DNA from: an uncultured bacterium
GTDB taxonomy: Bacteria > Planctomycetota > UBA1135 > UBA2386
Reading direction: 5' to 3'
Assembly (NCBI GenBank): GCA_937906475.1
Contig: CALCZA010000044.1
Location: 1 to 41,911, forward strand
Length of the DNA stretch: 41,911 bases
The notes under the pieces are model-generated. The model made no database searches. It worked only from the letters and a program-made list of their open reading frames with translations, and had not been told where the DNA came from. This document shows, piece after piece, positions 34,067 to 41,809 of this stretch. The position numbers and the translations under genes are program-made. The stretch's first letter is position 1; every line of letters begins with the position of its first letter.

Positions 34067-34353
34067 GCGCCGGCGGGATTCGAGTCATTGGCACAGAGCC
34101 GCTCATTGATGAATGCGCACAGCACCTGCACCGAGGTGAACGCCTCGCGACCGACTTCTTCATCGTTGATTTGGATGCCGTATTCGCTCTCGATGGCCAA
34201 GACCAGTTCGAGGGCATCGACTGAGTCGAGCCCGAGGCCTTCGGGTCCGAACAGCGCGTTGTCGTCGTTGATCTGGTCGGCGGTTACCGACTTCAAGTTG
34301 AGTTTGTCGACTAGCATTAGTTTGAGCTGTTCGACGGATACCTGGTTGGTCAT
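34063..34353 (-). CDS. Acyl carrier protein
   Basis: This 96-residue ACP has the phosphopantetheine site GLGLDSVDALEL, with Ser44 modified by a phosphopantetheinyl transferase encoded elsewhere. The preceding LFGPEGLG is a form I associate with ACPs of aryl-polyene-type clusters, more than with housekeeping AcpP. The C-terminal tail (after about residue 85) is not part of the usual fold. It is the first gene of the minus-strand operon; its start ATG 34353 is 153 bases from the divergent ligase start. The KS and CLF genes follow with four-base overlaps. Confidence 0.93.
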   Translation of the reverse strand: MTNQVSVEQLKLMLVDKLNLKSVTADQINDDNALFGPEGLGLDSVDALELVLAIESEYGIQINDEEVGREAFTSVQVLCAFINERLCANDSNPAGA

Positions 34354-34506
34354 TGCTGCGAGAGTCTAGCCGCGAGTTGCCTGCTGCGGAACGACGCGGT
34401 TGCACGATTGCTGACGACGATTGGTTAGATGTTCTGGCGTCTCGGCGGCATCAAGCGACTCAGTCGTTGCGGCTTTCGGCGATGACCGTAGGCTGATCGC
34501 CAGCCT
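34354..34506. promoter_or_regulatory. Divergent promoter region of the polyketide cluster
   Basis: This 153-base gap separates the two operons, so both promoters should lie here. I see a small palindrome CGACTCAGTCG at 34456-34466 (possible operator) and a stem GGCGAT (34478-34483)/ATCGCC (34496-34501) that ends only five bases before the ligase start. No convincing -35/-10 pair is visible. Confidence 0.4.
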
Positions 34507-35883
34507 ATGCCTTTGTCGGTTGCTGATGCCTTTGGCAAGCTCCTGAGAGCTGACCCAGCCGCCCCGGTGGCATGGACCGCCACGGGCACCGTGACGCGTG
34601 CATGCCTAGATCAGCAGGTCGCGTCGATCGGGGAGTTGTTGCAGGGTGTCCCGGTCGGGCGGCGCATCGCATTGTCGGTGCGCGATGGCGCGACCTTCCT
34701 CGCGGCGTTCTTGGCGGTGGCTCGGCGATCGCATGCCGCCGTCCTGATGGATGCCGCGGACCCGCGCGCGCCGCGGCTTGACCTCGCCGCTCGGCTCGGC
34801 GCGACGGCGGTGTTGGTTGACGATCCCGAGTTGTCGTTGCAGCCGTGTGGTGGCGAAGCGCTCGCCGGAACCGATCGCGCCATCAAGTTGACGTCCGGGT
34901 CGACTGGCGAACCGACGGCAATCGCCGTTGGTGATGCCGAACTCATGGCCGACGCGCAGGCGCTGGAACAAGCGATGGGCATTGGCGATGACGACCGAGT
35001 CTTTGCCGCCGTGCCAATGTCATTTAGTTACGGCGTTGGCAACCTGTTGATACCAGCGTTGGCGCGCGGCCGGCGGTTGGTGTTGCCGGGCCTCGGCCCG
35101 CTTGGCTTGTTGCGCGCGATGCGGGTTGGCGAACCGACTGTGTTGCCCGCCGTGCCGGCGCTGCTGCGTGCGTTGCTGCAAGGATCGTTCGAGTTGCCGG
35201 CGAGCATGAGGTTGGTGATGTCCGCTGGTGCGAAGTTGCCAGAGGAAGTGGCGGTGGCGTTCCGGGAACGTTTCGGCTTGCCAGTGCATGCCTTCTACGG
35301 CTCAACCGAGAGCGGTGGTGCTTGCTACGACCCAACGGGGCAGGCGGCCGAACGGGGTTCTGTCGGACTACCCGTCGCTGGCGTGTCGGTGACGATTGGA
35401 GCTGACGGTCGCGTGCGCATCGCTTCCAGGGCTGTCGGGCGTTTGTTGACTACGGCCGGTGTTGATCCTGAGGCCTCGGACAATCCGCGCGATGGTTGCT
35501 TCGTCGCGCCGGACCTCGGCGAGTTTGTTGCCGGTGAACTGGTGCTGCGCGGGCGAGCCGGCTTGGTGTTTGATGTCGGTGGCCACAAGGTGGATCCGCG
35601 TGAAGTTGAAGAACTGATCGCTCGCTTGCCGCAGGTCGTGGACGTTGGTGTCGTGCCGTTTTGCGATGAGCAAGGTCGCGCCATTTGTGCGGCCGTCGTG
35701 GCCGGCAATGGTCTCGATGAAGAAACTGTGCGCCGTCACTGTGCGCGCGTTCTGCCACCGGCCAAGGTGCCACGCCGGGTGGTGTTGGTCGCCGAGTTGC
35801 CACGAACGAGTCGAGGCAAGCTATCGCGCGAGATGCTGCAAGAGTTGCTCGCCAAGCGCCCGGAATCGGAGTCAGAAGCGTGA
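34507..35883 (+). CDS. AMP-dependent ligase (acyl/aryl-activating, adenylate-forming)
   Basis: This 458-residue adenylate-forming enzyme activates a carboxylic acid with ATP, probably a starter unit for loading onto the ACP. The core motif is TSGSTGEPT at 129-137; the usual Lys after Pro is Thr here, seen in some members. YGSTE at 264-268 and HKVDPREVEE at about 360-369 are typical, and the C-terminal catalytic Lys438 is present in RTSRGKLS. At 458 residues it is shorter than most acyl-CoA ligases, mainly in the N-terminal domain, a feature I associate with the aryl-polyene type. A GTGA overlap couples it to the exporter gene. The substrate is unknown; a 4-hydroxybenzoate-like or coumarate-like acid is a guess from aryl-polyene chemistry. 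Confidence 0.82.
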   Translation: MPLSVADAFGKLLRADPAAPVAWTATGTVTRACLDQQVASIGELLQGVPVGRRIALSVRDGATFLAAFLAVARRSHAAVLMDAADPRAPRLDLAARLGATAVLVDDPELSLQPCGGEALAGTDRAIKLTSGSTGEPTAIAVGDAELMADAQALEQAMGIGDDDRVFAAVPMSFSYGVGNLLIPALARGRRLVLPGLGPLGLLRAMRVGEPTVLPAVPALLRALLQGSFELPASMRLVMSAGAKLPEEVAVAFRERFGLPVHAFYGSTESGGACYDPTGQAAERGSVGLPVAGVSVTIGADGRVRIASRAVGRLLTTAGVDPEASDNPRDGCFVAPDLGEFVAGELVLRGRAGLVFDVGGHKVDPREVEELIARLPQVVDVGVVPFCDEQGRAICAAVVAGNGLDEETVRRHCARVLPPAKVPRRVVLVAELPRTSRGKLSREMLQELLAKRPESESEA

Positions 35884-38285
35884 GTTCGCGCGGCTGGTTC
35901 GAGCGCATTGTGACCGTGCCGCTGCGCCTGCCGGTCGCGACGATCGCGGTCGTGTTGCTGGTGACCGCGATGTCCTTGTTCGCGTGGCCGCATGTGCGGT
36001 TCGAACCGGATATCTCGCAGTTGCTGCCGTCCGAGCATCCCCATGTTCGCATTGCACAGTTGCTCGATGATCGCTCGCGACCATCGCGCACTATGTGGTT
36101 GCTGTTGCATGGCGAAGGGTTGCCCGACGCGCGCAAACTCGAGGATGTGGTGCCAAAACTGGCGCAGCGTTTCGCGAGTTCACCGGACATCGTTGAGGTT
36201 CTGACGACGCGGGAGGAGTTGTTCTCGCAATGGGCGGAGCGCTTTGCCGAGGCGCCGTTGTGGTTGCTAGACGATGCGCAACTCTCGGATCTGGGACAGG
36301 CACTGTCCGAAGAAGGCGTCTCGACCGCAGTTCAGAACCTCGTGGAGGACCTCGCCGACGATCCGGTGGCGGCTCGCGAGTTGGCCGTGCGCGATCCTTT
36401 GGGGTTGCGGTGGGTGCTGTCGTCAGAGGACCGCTTCCGCGAGCTTGGTTTCGCGACTGGTACGGATCTGCTCTTGCTGGCAGGTGGCAAACGCGCGGTG
36501 ATTCAACTGCGCGGCCGCATTGACGCCTACGACGCAGACTTCTCGACTGGCGTGTGCACGTTCGTTGACGAACAACTTCTGGCCGCTGGCGTCACTGCGG
36601 AGATCTTCGGTGGCTATGCCGTCGCCCGTGCCGATCAGGCGCGGTTGCGCGGGGACTTCGAGCGCGCCAGCACGTGGTCGGTGTTGTTGATTGCGCTGTA
36701 TCTAGTTTGGGTCATGCGCGGCTTGCGTTTGCCGATGTTGGTCCAGTTGCCAGCCATACTGTCGATCGCGTGGGCGATCCCGTTCGGCAGTTTTTGCTTT
36801 GGCGCCTTGCCGACGGTTGCGGTGGCCGCGGTGGCGGTCTTGTGCGGCCTTGGCGTTGATTTCGCTATCCACTACGCCGCGCGCTACCGCCGTGCACGTT
36901 TGACCATGGCGCATCGCGAAGCCGTGCAGGAAGTACAGCGCACGACCGTGCCGGAACTGTTGATCGACATGGCGACGACCGCGGTCACGTTCTTGGCGAT
37001 TGGTGCTGGCAGTGATGGTGGCCTGCGCTCGTTCGGCTTACTGCTGGCGATCGGCTTGGTTGGCAGTGTGCTGTTGACGATCTTTGCGTTGCCGATTCTG
37101 TTGCGGTGGTCCGGCGATCGGCGTGACCCCGAACGCAGTCTGTTGTCGTCGTGCAGTGATCGTTGGCTGTTGCATCGCAGTTCGCGGCCGGTCGCGTGGG
37201 GCGTGATTGCGATTGCGATTGCCGGGGTTGGTTCGCTCGCCGTTTCCGGGATTCCGTTGTCTGCGGAAACCGAGTCAATCCGTCCCGCTGATGACGCTGT
37301 CGCGGCGGCACGTCGTTCGATCGAAGCGCAGATTGGGTTCTCAACGGTGCCGGTGTTGGCGTTGTGGCCTGCCGATCAAGATGCCTCGCCGTTGTTGCAT
37401 GCGTTGCAGCAATCGCAGGCCGCTGGCGAAGTGCGTTTCTGGACCGGGTTAGACCGATCTGCAACCGCAGCAGGTCGACAAGCCGTCGCCACCTGCCGGG
37501 AACGCTTACGAGGGTTTGTCGCTCGTGCGACCCAGCAACTCGGCCTTGCGGGGCTGGAACCGGAGTTATTTCGGCCGGCACTCGATGAACTGTCGCGTCG
37601 CTTTGCCGCCGATCTGCCGGCGGCGGCCGCGGTCGTTGTCGACTACCTCGGAGTAGACCATCGCGCCGTCACTGTTTGGCCGCCCCGCCGCCTCGGATTG
37701 GCGCCCTTTGAAGCCTTCGAGCAGCGACTGCAAGAACGGTGTCAGCAGCCAGTCATCCTGCATGGTGGTCCAAGCATGTTGCGGGCCCTGGAAGACCTGC
37801 TGTCGCGGGATCTGTTGCGGGCGTGTTGGATCGCTGCGTTGCTCGCGGTCGTGATGGTGACGCTGTGGTTGCGCTCATTGCGCTACGGCTTGCTCGCGTT
37901 AGTTCCTAGTGTGATTGGCCTGGTGATCACGCTGGTGTTGTTGCAGTTACTTGCGATCCCGCTATCGATGATCAGCTTCGTTGCCGTGCCGTTCGTGCTT
38001 GGTATCGGGGTCGACGAAGGAGTGCATCTTGTGGGCCACTTCCGACATGCGGGATCAGACCTCAAGAATCTTGGCAACTCGACTGGCGCGACCGGCGTCG
38101 GCATTGTGCGTACCAGTATCGGTACGGTGCTGGGGTTCTCGTCCTTGCTGCTCGCCGAGAGTCCCGGTCTGCAGTTGCTTGGCGGTGTCGTAGCATTCGG
38201 TTCGATCGCTTGCATGCTAAGCTGCTTGTTCGTGTTGGCACCTCTGCTGGCAAGAAGCGAAACCAACCACTCGATCGACTCGTGA
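35880..38285 (+). CDS. MMPL/RND-family exporter
   Basis: This 801-residue inner-membrane protein has the RND/MMPL layout of two related halves, each with one membrane helix, a periplasmic domain and five more helices. The first helix is at about residues 17-35, and helix groups appear at about 255-405 and 640-795. Family residues such as FEPDISQLLP and GVDFAIHYAARY, and in the second half GIGVDEGVHLVGHFRH, are visible. The Asp and His in the latter two motifs fit the proton-relay region. Aryl-polyene clusters carry such an exporter for moving the lipid-like product to the outer membrane. The GTG start overlaps the ligase stop and the end overlaps the lipoprotein start, so three proteins are made in coupled fashion. 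Confidence 0.88.
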   Translation: MSSRGWFERIVTVPLRLPVATIAVVLLVTAMSLFAWPHVRFEPDISQLLPSEHPHVRIAQLLDDRSRPSRTMWLLLHGEGLPDARKLEDVVPKLAQRFASSPDIVEVLTTREELFSQWAERFAEAPLWLLDDAQLSDLGQALSEEGVSTAVQNLVEDLADDPVAARELAVRDPLGLRWVLSSEDRFRELGFATGTDLLLLAGGKRAVIQLRGRIDAYDADFSTGVCTFVDEQLLAAGVTAEIFGGYAVARADQARLRGDFERASTWSVLLIALYLVWVMRGLRLPMLVQLPAILSIAWAIPFGSFCFGALPTVAVAAVAVLCGLGVDFAIHYAARYRRARLTMAHREAVQEVQRTTVPELLIDMATTAVTFLAIGAGSDGGLRSFGLLLAIGLVGSVLLTIFALPILLRWSGDRRDPERSLLSSCSDRWLLHRSSRPVAWGVIAIAIAGVGSLAVSGIPLSAETESIRPADDAVAAARRSIEAQIGFSTVPVLALWPADQDASPLLHALQQSQAAGEVRFWTGLDRSATAAGRQAVATCRERLRGFVARATQQLGLAGLEPELFRPALDELSRRFAADLPAAAAVVVDYLGVDHRAVTVWPPRRLGLAPFEAFEQRLQERCQQPVILHGGPSMLRALEDLLSRDLLRACWIAALLAVVMVTLWLRSLRYGLLALVPSVIGLVITLVLLQLLAIPLSMISFVAVPFVLGIGVDEGVHLVGHFRHAGSDLKNLGNSTGATGVGIVRTSIGTVLGFSSLLLAESPGLQLLGGVVAFGSIACMLSCLFVLAPLLARSETNHSIDS

Positions 38286-38896
38286 CGCGGCAAGCAGTTC
38301 GTTTATGCGCGTTGCTGTTGTTGGCAACTTCCCTCGTGCTGTCGGGGTGCCATAGCTTTGCTCCGGCGTCGCCTGCGACGCAACAGTTGGTGCGTGCGAT
38401 GGAATTGAGCGAACGCATTCCAGCGGATCAGTTCCTACTCGAGATCGAGTCGCCATACCTCGCCGGCGTGTTCGATGTATTGTTCGTCGTCGAGCAGCAG
38501 TTAATGCGCGCGCAGTTGTTCCCGGATGTCGGCGGCAAGGTGATGGACTTGACGGTCGGACTCGATGCGATCACGGCGACGATGCCGGGCCAGAGCTATC
38601 GCGCAATACCGCCGTTGCAACAAGCGCAACCGCATCTTGCCCTGGTGCTGGCCGCGATGCTGAGCGAATTGTTGGCACCGGTCACTGCCGCGCGTGTCGT
38701 GGGGGAGCGAATCGGCAGTGAGGGGCAGATCGAGGTGCAGCTTCGGCCCGCGCTCGGAGCTGGCGAAGTGACTGCCGAATTAGGGCCAACTGGCCGTATT
38801 CAGCGCTACCAGATCAGCCTCGGAGTGCTCTCGTTCACCCTGGCTGCGGATGGTTCCTTTGCGGGAAGAGGATTTAGCGGGCGTCTTTGCCCGTAG
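38282..38896 (+). CDS. Lipoprotein (DUF3261-like) of the polyketide cluster
   Basis: This 204-residue lipoprotein has a signal peptide ending at the lipobox LSGC (about residues 20-23). The rest resembles the DUF3261 family often found beside MMPL exporters in aryl-polyene clusters, with FLLEIESPYLAGVFDVLFVV early and GRIQRYQISLGVLSFTLAADG later. Its role is probably in transfer or anchoring of the product at the outer membrane, alongside a LolA-like carrier that is not in the window. GTG 38282 is the chosen start, as it gives a GTGA overlap with the exporter stop and a perfect signal peptide; a longer frame from 38210 would have no signal. Confidence 0.75.
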   Translation: MTRQAVRLCALLLLATSLVLSGCHSFAPASPATQQLVRAMELSERIPADQFLLEIESPYLAGVFDVLFVVEQQLMRAQLFPDVGGKVMDLTVGLDAITATMPGQSYRAIPPLQQAQPHLALVLAAMLSELLAPVTAARVVGERIGSEGQIEVQLRPALGAGEVTAELGPTGRIQRYQISLGVLSFTLAADGSFAGRGFSGRLCP

Positions 38897-39006
38897 TTCT
38901 CACGATTCCAAATTGCTATACAATGCAAAGCTGTTGGCGCTCGCCACGGCGAACCCACCCTTGCCAAGGGCGATTCTGGTGCGAGCAGACCGGTCGTTGC
39001 CTGGCC

Positions 39007-39018
39007 AAATAATTATTT
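39007..39018. promoter_or_regulatory. AT-rich perfect palindrome upstream of the ATPase/actin operon
   Basis: AAATAATTATTT is a perfect 12-base palindrome in an otherwise GC-rich region. It lies 82 bases before the ATPase start in the 38897-39100 gap and is the most AT-rich stretch near the operon. It could be a promoter up-element, an operator or a DNA-bending site. A weak TATACAAT at about 38917-38924 is another candidate -10 region with no good -35. Confidence 0.35.
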
Positions 39019-39100
39019 TCCGTCATCCGCAAGAGTATGGGGCAAGTGTTGTCCGCGAGATTTCCGAAAGCTGCTGAAGCGGTAAGCCCGCTCCACAACA

Positions 39101-39874
39101 ATGTTTCGCCGAAAGAAAGACGCTAACGAGAAGATTGGTGACGAGTTCGCTGACGACATGGTTGTCGTCGTTGACCGGTCGATCAATCCGTATCTAGTTC
39201 TCTTCCACGAGTCGGCTGGCTTCCGTGCCGAGCAAGTTCGTGGTTTGCGCAATCGGTTGGTTGCGATGAATCCTGACGGAGAACCCAAGACGCTAGTTGT
39301 GACGTCGGCGGTTCGCGGCGAAGGCAAGACCGTGTCGGCGCTGAACCTCGCGATGGCGTTCGCCGAGTTGGAGCGTCAGAGCGTCGTGCTCGTCGATGCC
39401 GACCTGCGCTCGCCGAGTTGTGAGCGCTACCTCAACCTCAACAGTGAAACTGGTCTGACGGATGTGCTGCTTGGCCGCACGCCGGTGGACAAGGTGTTGC
39501 GAATGGCTGGCTACCGCAACCTGAAGTTGCTCGGCGCTGGTTCGCGCGTCGACAACCCTGCCGAGGTGCTGGGTTCGTCTCGCCTCGATCAGTTGTTGCA
39601 CAGGTTGAAAGAGAACTTTCAGTACGTCATCATCGATTCGCCGCCGGTGCTGCCGTCGACGGACGCTGGCGTGCTGTCGGCCGCCGCAGATGGCACGTTG
39701 ATGGTTGTGCGCCTCGAGCACTCGCTCAAGAAGCAGTCGCGCGATGCCTTGCGCACGCTGAGTGACATGGGCGGCAACGTGCTCGGTTCATTCGTAACCG
39801 AAGTGCGCGGCCAGGATCCAGACAGTGATAGCCGCCTCTCTTACGATTCGTTGGCAGGGGACGAGGACAAGTAG
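39101..39874 (+). CDS. BY-kinase/ParA-like P-loop ATPase without tyrosine tail
   Basis: This 257-residue soluble ATPase has the deviant Walker A TSAVRGEGKTV at 68-78, the Walker A' VVLVDADLR at 96-103 and Walker B YVIIDSPP at 174-181. Together these are typical of the bacterial tyrosine kinase (CpsD/Wzc cytoplasmic domain) and MinD/ParA group. The N-terminal EQVRGLRNRL resembles the EAYRxLRTN motif of BY-kinases. The C-terminus has only one Tyr, in RLSYDSLAG, not the usual tyrosine cluster, and no membrane partner (CpsC-like) is nearby. Its job may be ATP-driven localisation and not exopolysaccharide control. The next gene starts four bases after its stop. ATG at 39101 gives a basic N-terminus, MFRRKKDANEK. 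Confidence 0.8.
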   Translation: MFRRKKDANEKIGDEFADDMVVVVDRSINPYLVLFHESAGFRAEQVRGLRNRLVAMNPDGEPKTLVVTSAVRGEGKTVSALNLAMAFAELERQSVVLVDADLRSPSCERYLNLNSETGLTDVLLGRTPVDKVLRMAGYRNLKLLGAGSRVDNPAEVLGSSRLDQLLHRLKENFQYVIIDSPPVLPSTDAGVLSAAADGTLMVVRLEHSLKKQSRDALRTLSDMGGNVLGSFVTEVRGQDPDSDSRLSYDSLAGDEDK

Positions 39875-39877
39875 TTC

Positions 39878-40672
39878 GTGGCTGGCTTCAAGGAGACTCT
39901 GAAGGTTGCCGTTCGGCAGATGTCGTTCAGGACATCGATCGATAAGCTCAAGAAAAAGGGTGTGAAGAACGTCAACGTTCTGGGCATCGACCGCATCATT
40001 TCGTTGATTGAAGCTGCGGTGTATCGCAGCTTGAAGACGCGCATGGTTGGCCTTGAGCGTGAAGTCGTGGCCGAATCGACCAAGGCTGAGTTCTTGCGCT
40101 TGCTGCGAAGTAACGAAGACCTTCAGCGTGAGAAATCGCAAGTCGATCAGGCGCGCGAGCGCGCCGAGGACGAGATCGACTTGATGCGCCGTGAACTCGG
40201 CGAGAAGCGCTCCGCCCTGAAGGTCAAGCTCGAGCAAGACTCGGTCGAACTCGCGATGCGCTACGACGGCGAGAATGCAGAGATCGCCAAGAAGGTCGCG
40301 TCGGTCATCGGCTCGCTGGCCGAGGCCGGTGACGTTTCGGTCGGCTCGCTCGAGGGGCGGCTGATAGAGCTTGTCATGGACGTTATATCCGGTGAACGCG
40401 TAGAAGCTGAGGTGGCCCGCAAGGCTCTTCAGGATCGCGAAGTCGGCAACCTCCAGCGCCGTATCAGGAAACTCAACGACACTCTGGTCTCAACGGAGGA
40501 CCGTTTGAGCAAGGTGTCGGCGATGAAGTCAATGGATGAAGGCATCTCCTCGATCTACCGTGATGTGCAAGGACTCGACGATTCCGATTCGCATGCCGGC
40601 AAGAAGAATGAGTTGATGGCGGATCTCTTTAAAGCAAATTTGAAGCTGCAGAAACGCAGCAAGCCTGCGTGA
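39878..40672 (+). CDS. Basic coiled-coil protein in the actin operon (unknown function)
   Basis: I do not recognise this 264-residue protein. It has a basic N-terminal region (FKETLKVAVRQM, then IDKLKKKGVKNVNVLG) and IDRIISLIEAAVYRSL, a helical segment of unclear role. Residues about 60-125 and 180-215 are heptad-rich and should form coiled coils, with a helical domain between them (residues about 125-180). There is no signal or membrane segment. It starts on GTG at 39878 just past the ATPase stop and is followed by the actin gene after 47 bases. In non-alphaproteobacterial magnetosome loci, mamK can lie next to coiled-coil Mad proteins, so I suspect an actin-associated linker; this needs a homology test. 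The gap 40673-40719 has a small hairpin. Confidence 0.7.
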   Translation: MAGFKETLKVAVRQMSFRTSIDKLKKKGVKNVNVLGIDRIISLIEAAVYRSLKTRMVGLEREVVAESTKAEFLRLLRSNEDLQREKSQVDQARERAEDEIDLMRRELGEKRSALKVKLEQDSVELAMRYDGENAEIAKKVASVIGSLAEAGDVSVGSLEGRLIELVMDVISGERVEAEVARKALQDREVGNLQRRIRKLNDTLVSTEDRLSKVSAMKSMDEGISSIYRDVQGLDDSDSHAGKKNELMADLFKANLKLQKRSKPA

Positions 40673-40719
40673 GACCAGTCCCAATCGAATGGGATCGGTG
40701 GTTTAGGAACTAAAAAACG

Positions 40720-41796
40720 ATGACTGATAAGAACGAAACCGGCGGGGACAGCACGGAGGTCAAGAAGGACCATGGCGTTCTCTATATTGGTATGGACCTT
40801 GGCACATCGCGCACTTCGGTGTCGGCGAGCAACGGTGTGCGGGAGACGGTGTATTCGATCGTCGGTTACCCGAAGGACGTCATCAGCTTAAAACTGCTGA
40901 AGAAGGACGTTCTCTACGGCAAGGAAGCAATCGAGAAGCGCTTGTCGCTGAAGGTCTACAAGCCCCTCGAGAAGGGCGTCATCAAGACCGGCGAGGATGC
41001 CGACGCTGAAACCAAGGCCAACCTCAAGGCGGCCCGCGACTTGATCGGTGAGGCGATCCGCATCGCCAAGCCGCGCGCCGACGAACTCGTCTACTGCGTG
41101 ATCGGTGCACCGGCCGAAGCTTCGATCCACAACCGTGAGGCCATCATCGAGGCCGCGCGCGAACAAGTCGATTCGGTCATGCTCTGCAGTGAGCCATTTG
41201 CAGTCGCCTACGGCTTGGATTGGCTAGAAGACGTGCTCGTCATCGACATTGGCGCCGGCACGACCGACCTCTGCCGGATGCACGGCACGATGCCGGAAGA
41301 GACCGACCAGGTGATGTTTGACATTGCCGGTGATGCTGTCGACGCAGCACTCGCCAAGCTGATCGAAGAGACCTGTCCCGGTGCCCAGTTCACCGTGCAG
41401 ATGGTCAAGGACATCAAGGAACGCTATGGCTACGTCGGTGACGTCACCGAGCGCGTCGTGGTCGATCTGCCCGTCGACGGCAAGCCAACCCCGTTCGATC
41501 TAACCGATCAGTTGTGCGCCGCATGCTCGGTATTGATCGAGCCGATCCTCGATGGCATCAAGAAACTCGTGTCGACATTCGACCCGGAGTTCCAAGCCAA
41601 GCTGAAGGACCGCGTGCTACTCGCTGGTGGTGGTTCGATGGTCAAGGGCCTCGATACCGCCGTCGAGAAGGCCATGAAGGAGCGCTTCGGTAGCGGCAAG
41701 GTCATCCGCATCGAAGAGCCGATCTACGGTGGCAGCAATGGCGCCCTGAAGATCGCACACGACATGCCGGAAGACTACTGGGAGCAGCTGAAGTAG
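40720..41796 (+). CDS. MamK-like bacterial actin
   Basis: This 358-residue protein is an actin/Hsp70-superfamily ATPase. Phosphate loop 1 is IGMDLGTSRTS (23-33), connect 1 lies near SEPFAVAYG (157-165), phosphate loop 2 is VIDIGAGTTDL (174-184), and the adenosine motif is LLAGGGSMVKGL (300-311). From memory, IVGYPKDVISLKLL (47-60) and the C-terminal GALKIAHDMPEDYW closely parallel MamK of Magnetospirillum (VVGYPKDVIGLKLL and GALRLAEELPPQYW), and I do not recall these in MreB. MamK forms filaments that position magnetosomes; homologues occur in non-magnetic bacteria. The first 20 residues are a hydrophilic, probably disordered extension. It is the third gene of the ATPase-coiled-coil-actin operon, with no mreC, mreD or mam gene in view. 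Confidence 0.88.
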   Translation: MTDKNETGGDSTEVKKDHGVLYIGMDLGTSRTSVSASNGVRETVYSIVGYPKDVISLKLLKKDVLYGKEAIEKRLSLKVYKPLEKGVIKTGEDADAETKANLKAARDLIGEAIRIAKPRADELVYCVIGAPAEASIHNREAIIEAAREQVDSVMLCSEPFAVAYGLDWLEDVLVIDIGAGTTDLCRMHGTMPEETDQVMFDIAGDAVDAALAKLIEETCPGAQFTVQMVKDIKERYGYVGDVTERVVVDLPVDGKPTPFDLTDQLCAACSVLIEPILDGIKKLVSTFDPEFQAKLKDRVLLAGGGSMVKGLDTAVEKAMKERFGSGKVIRIEEPIYGGSNGALKIAHDMPEDYWEQLK

Positions 41797-41809
41797 CCGG
41801 AGATGGCTC

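Noticed and set aside
38850..39077. Plus-strand frame between the lipoprotein and ATPase genes
   Set aside because: It overlaps the end of the lipoprotein gene in another frame and has no family features; the region is better read as a leader.
40720..41796. MreB cell-shape protein
   Set aside because: There is no mreC, mreD or rodA next to it, and the GYPKDVISLKLL and C-terminal DMPEDYW segments match MamK as I recall it.
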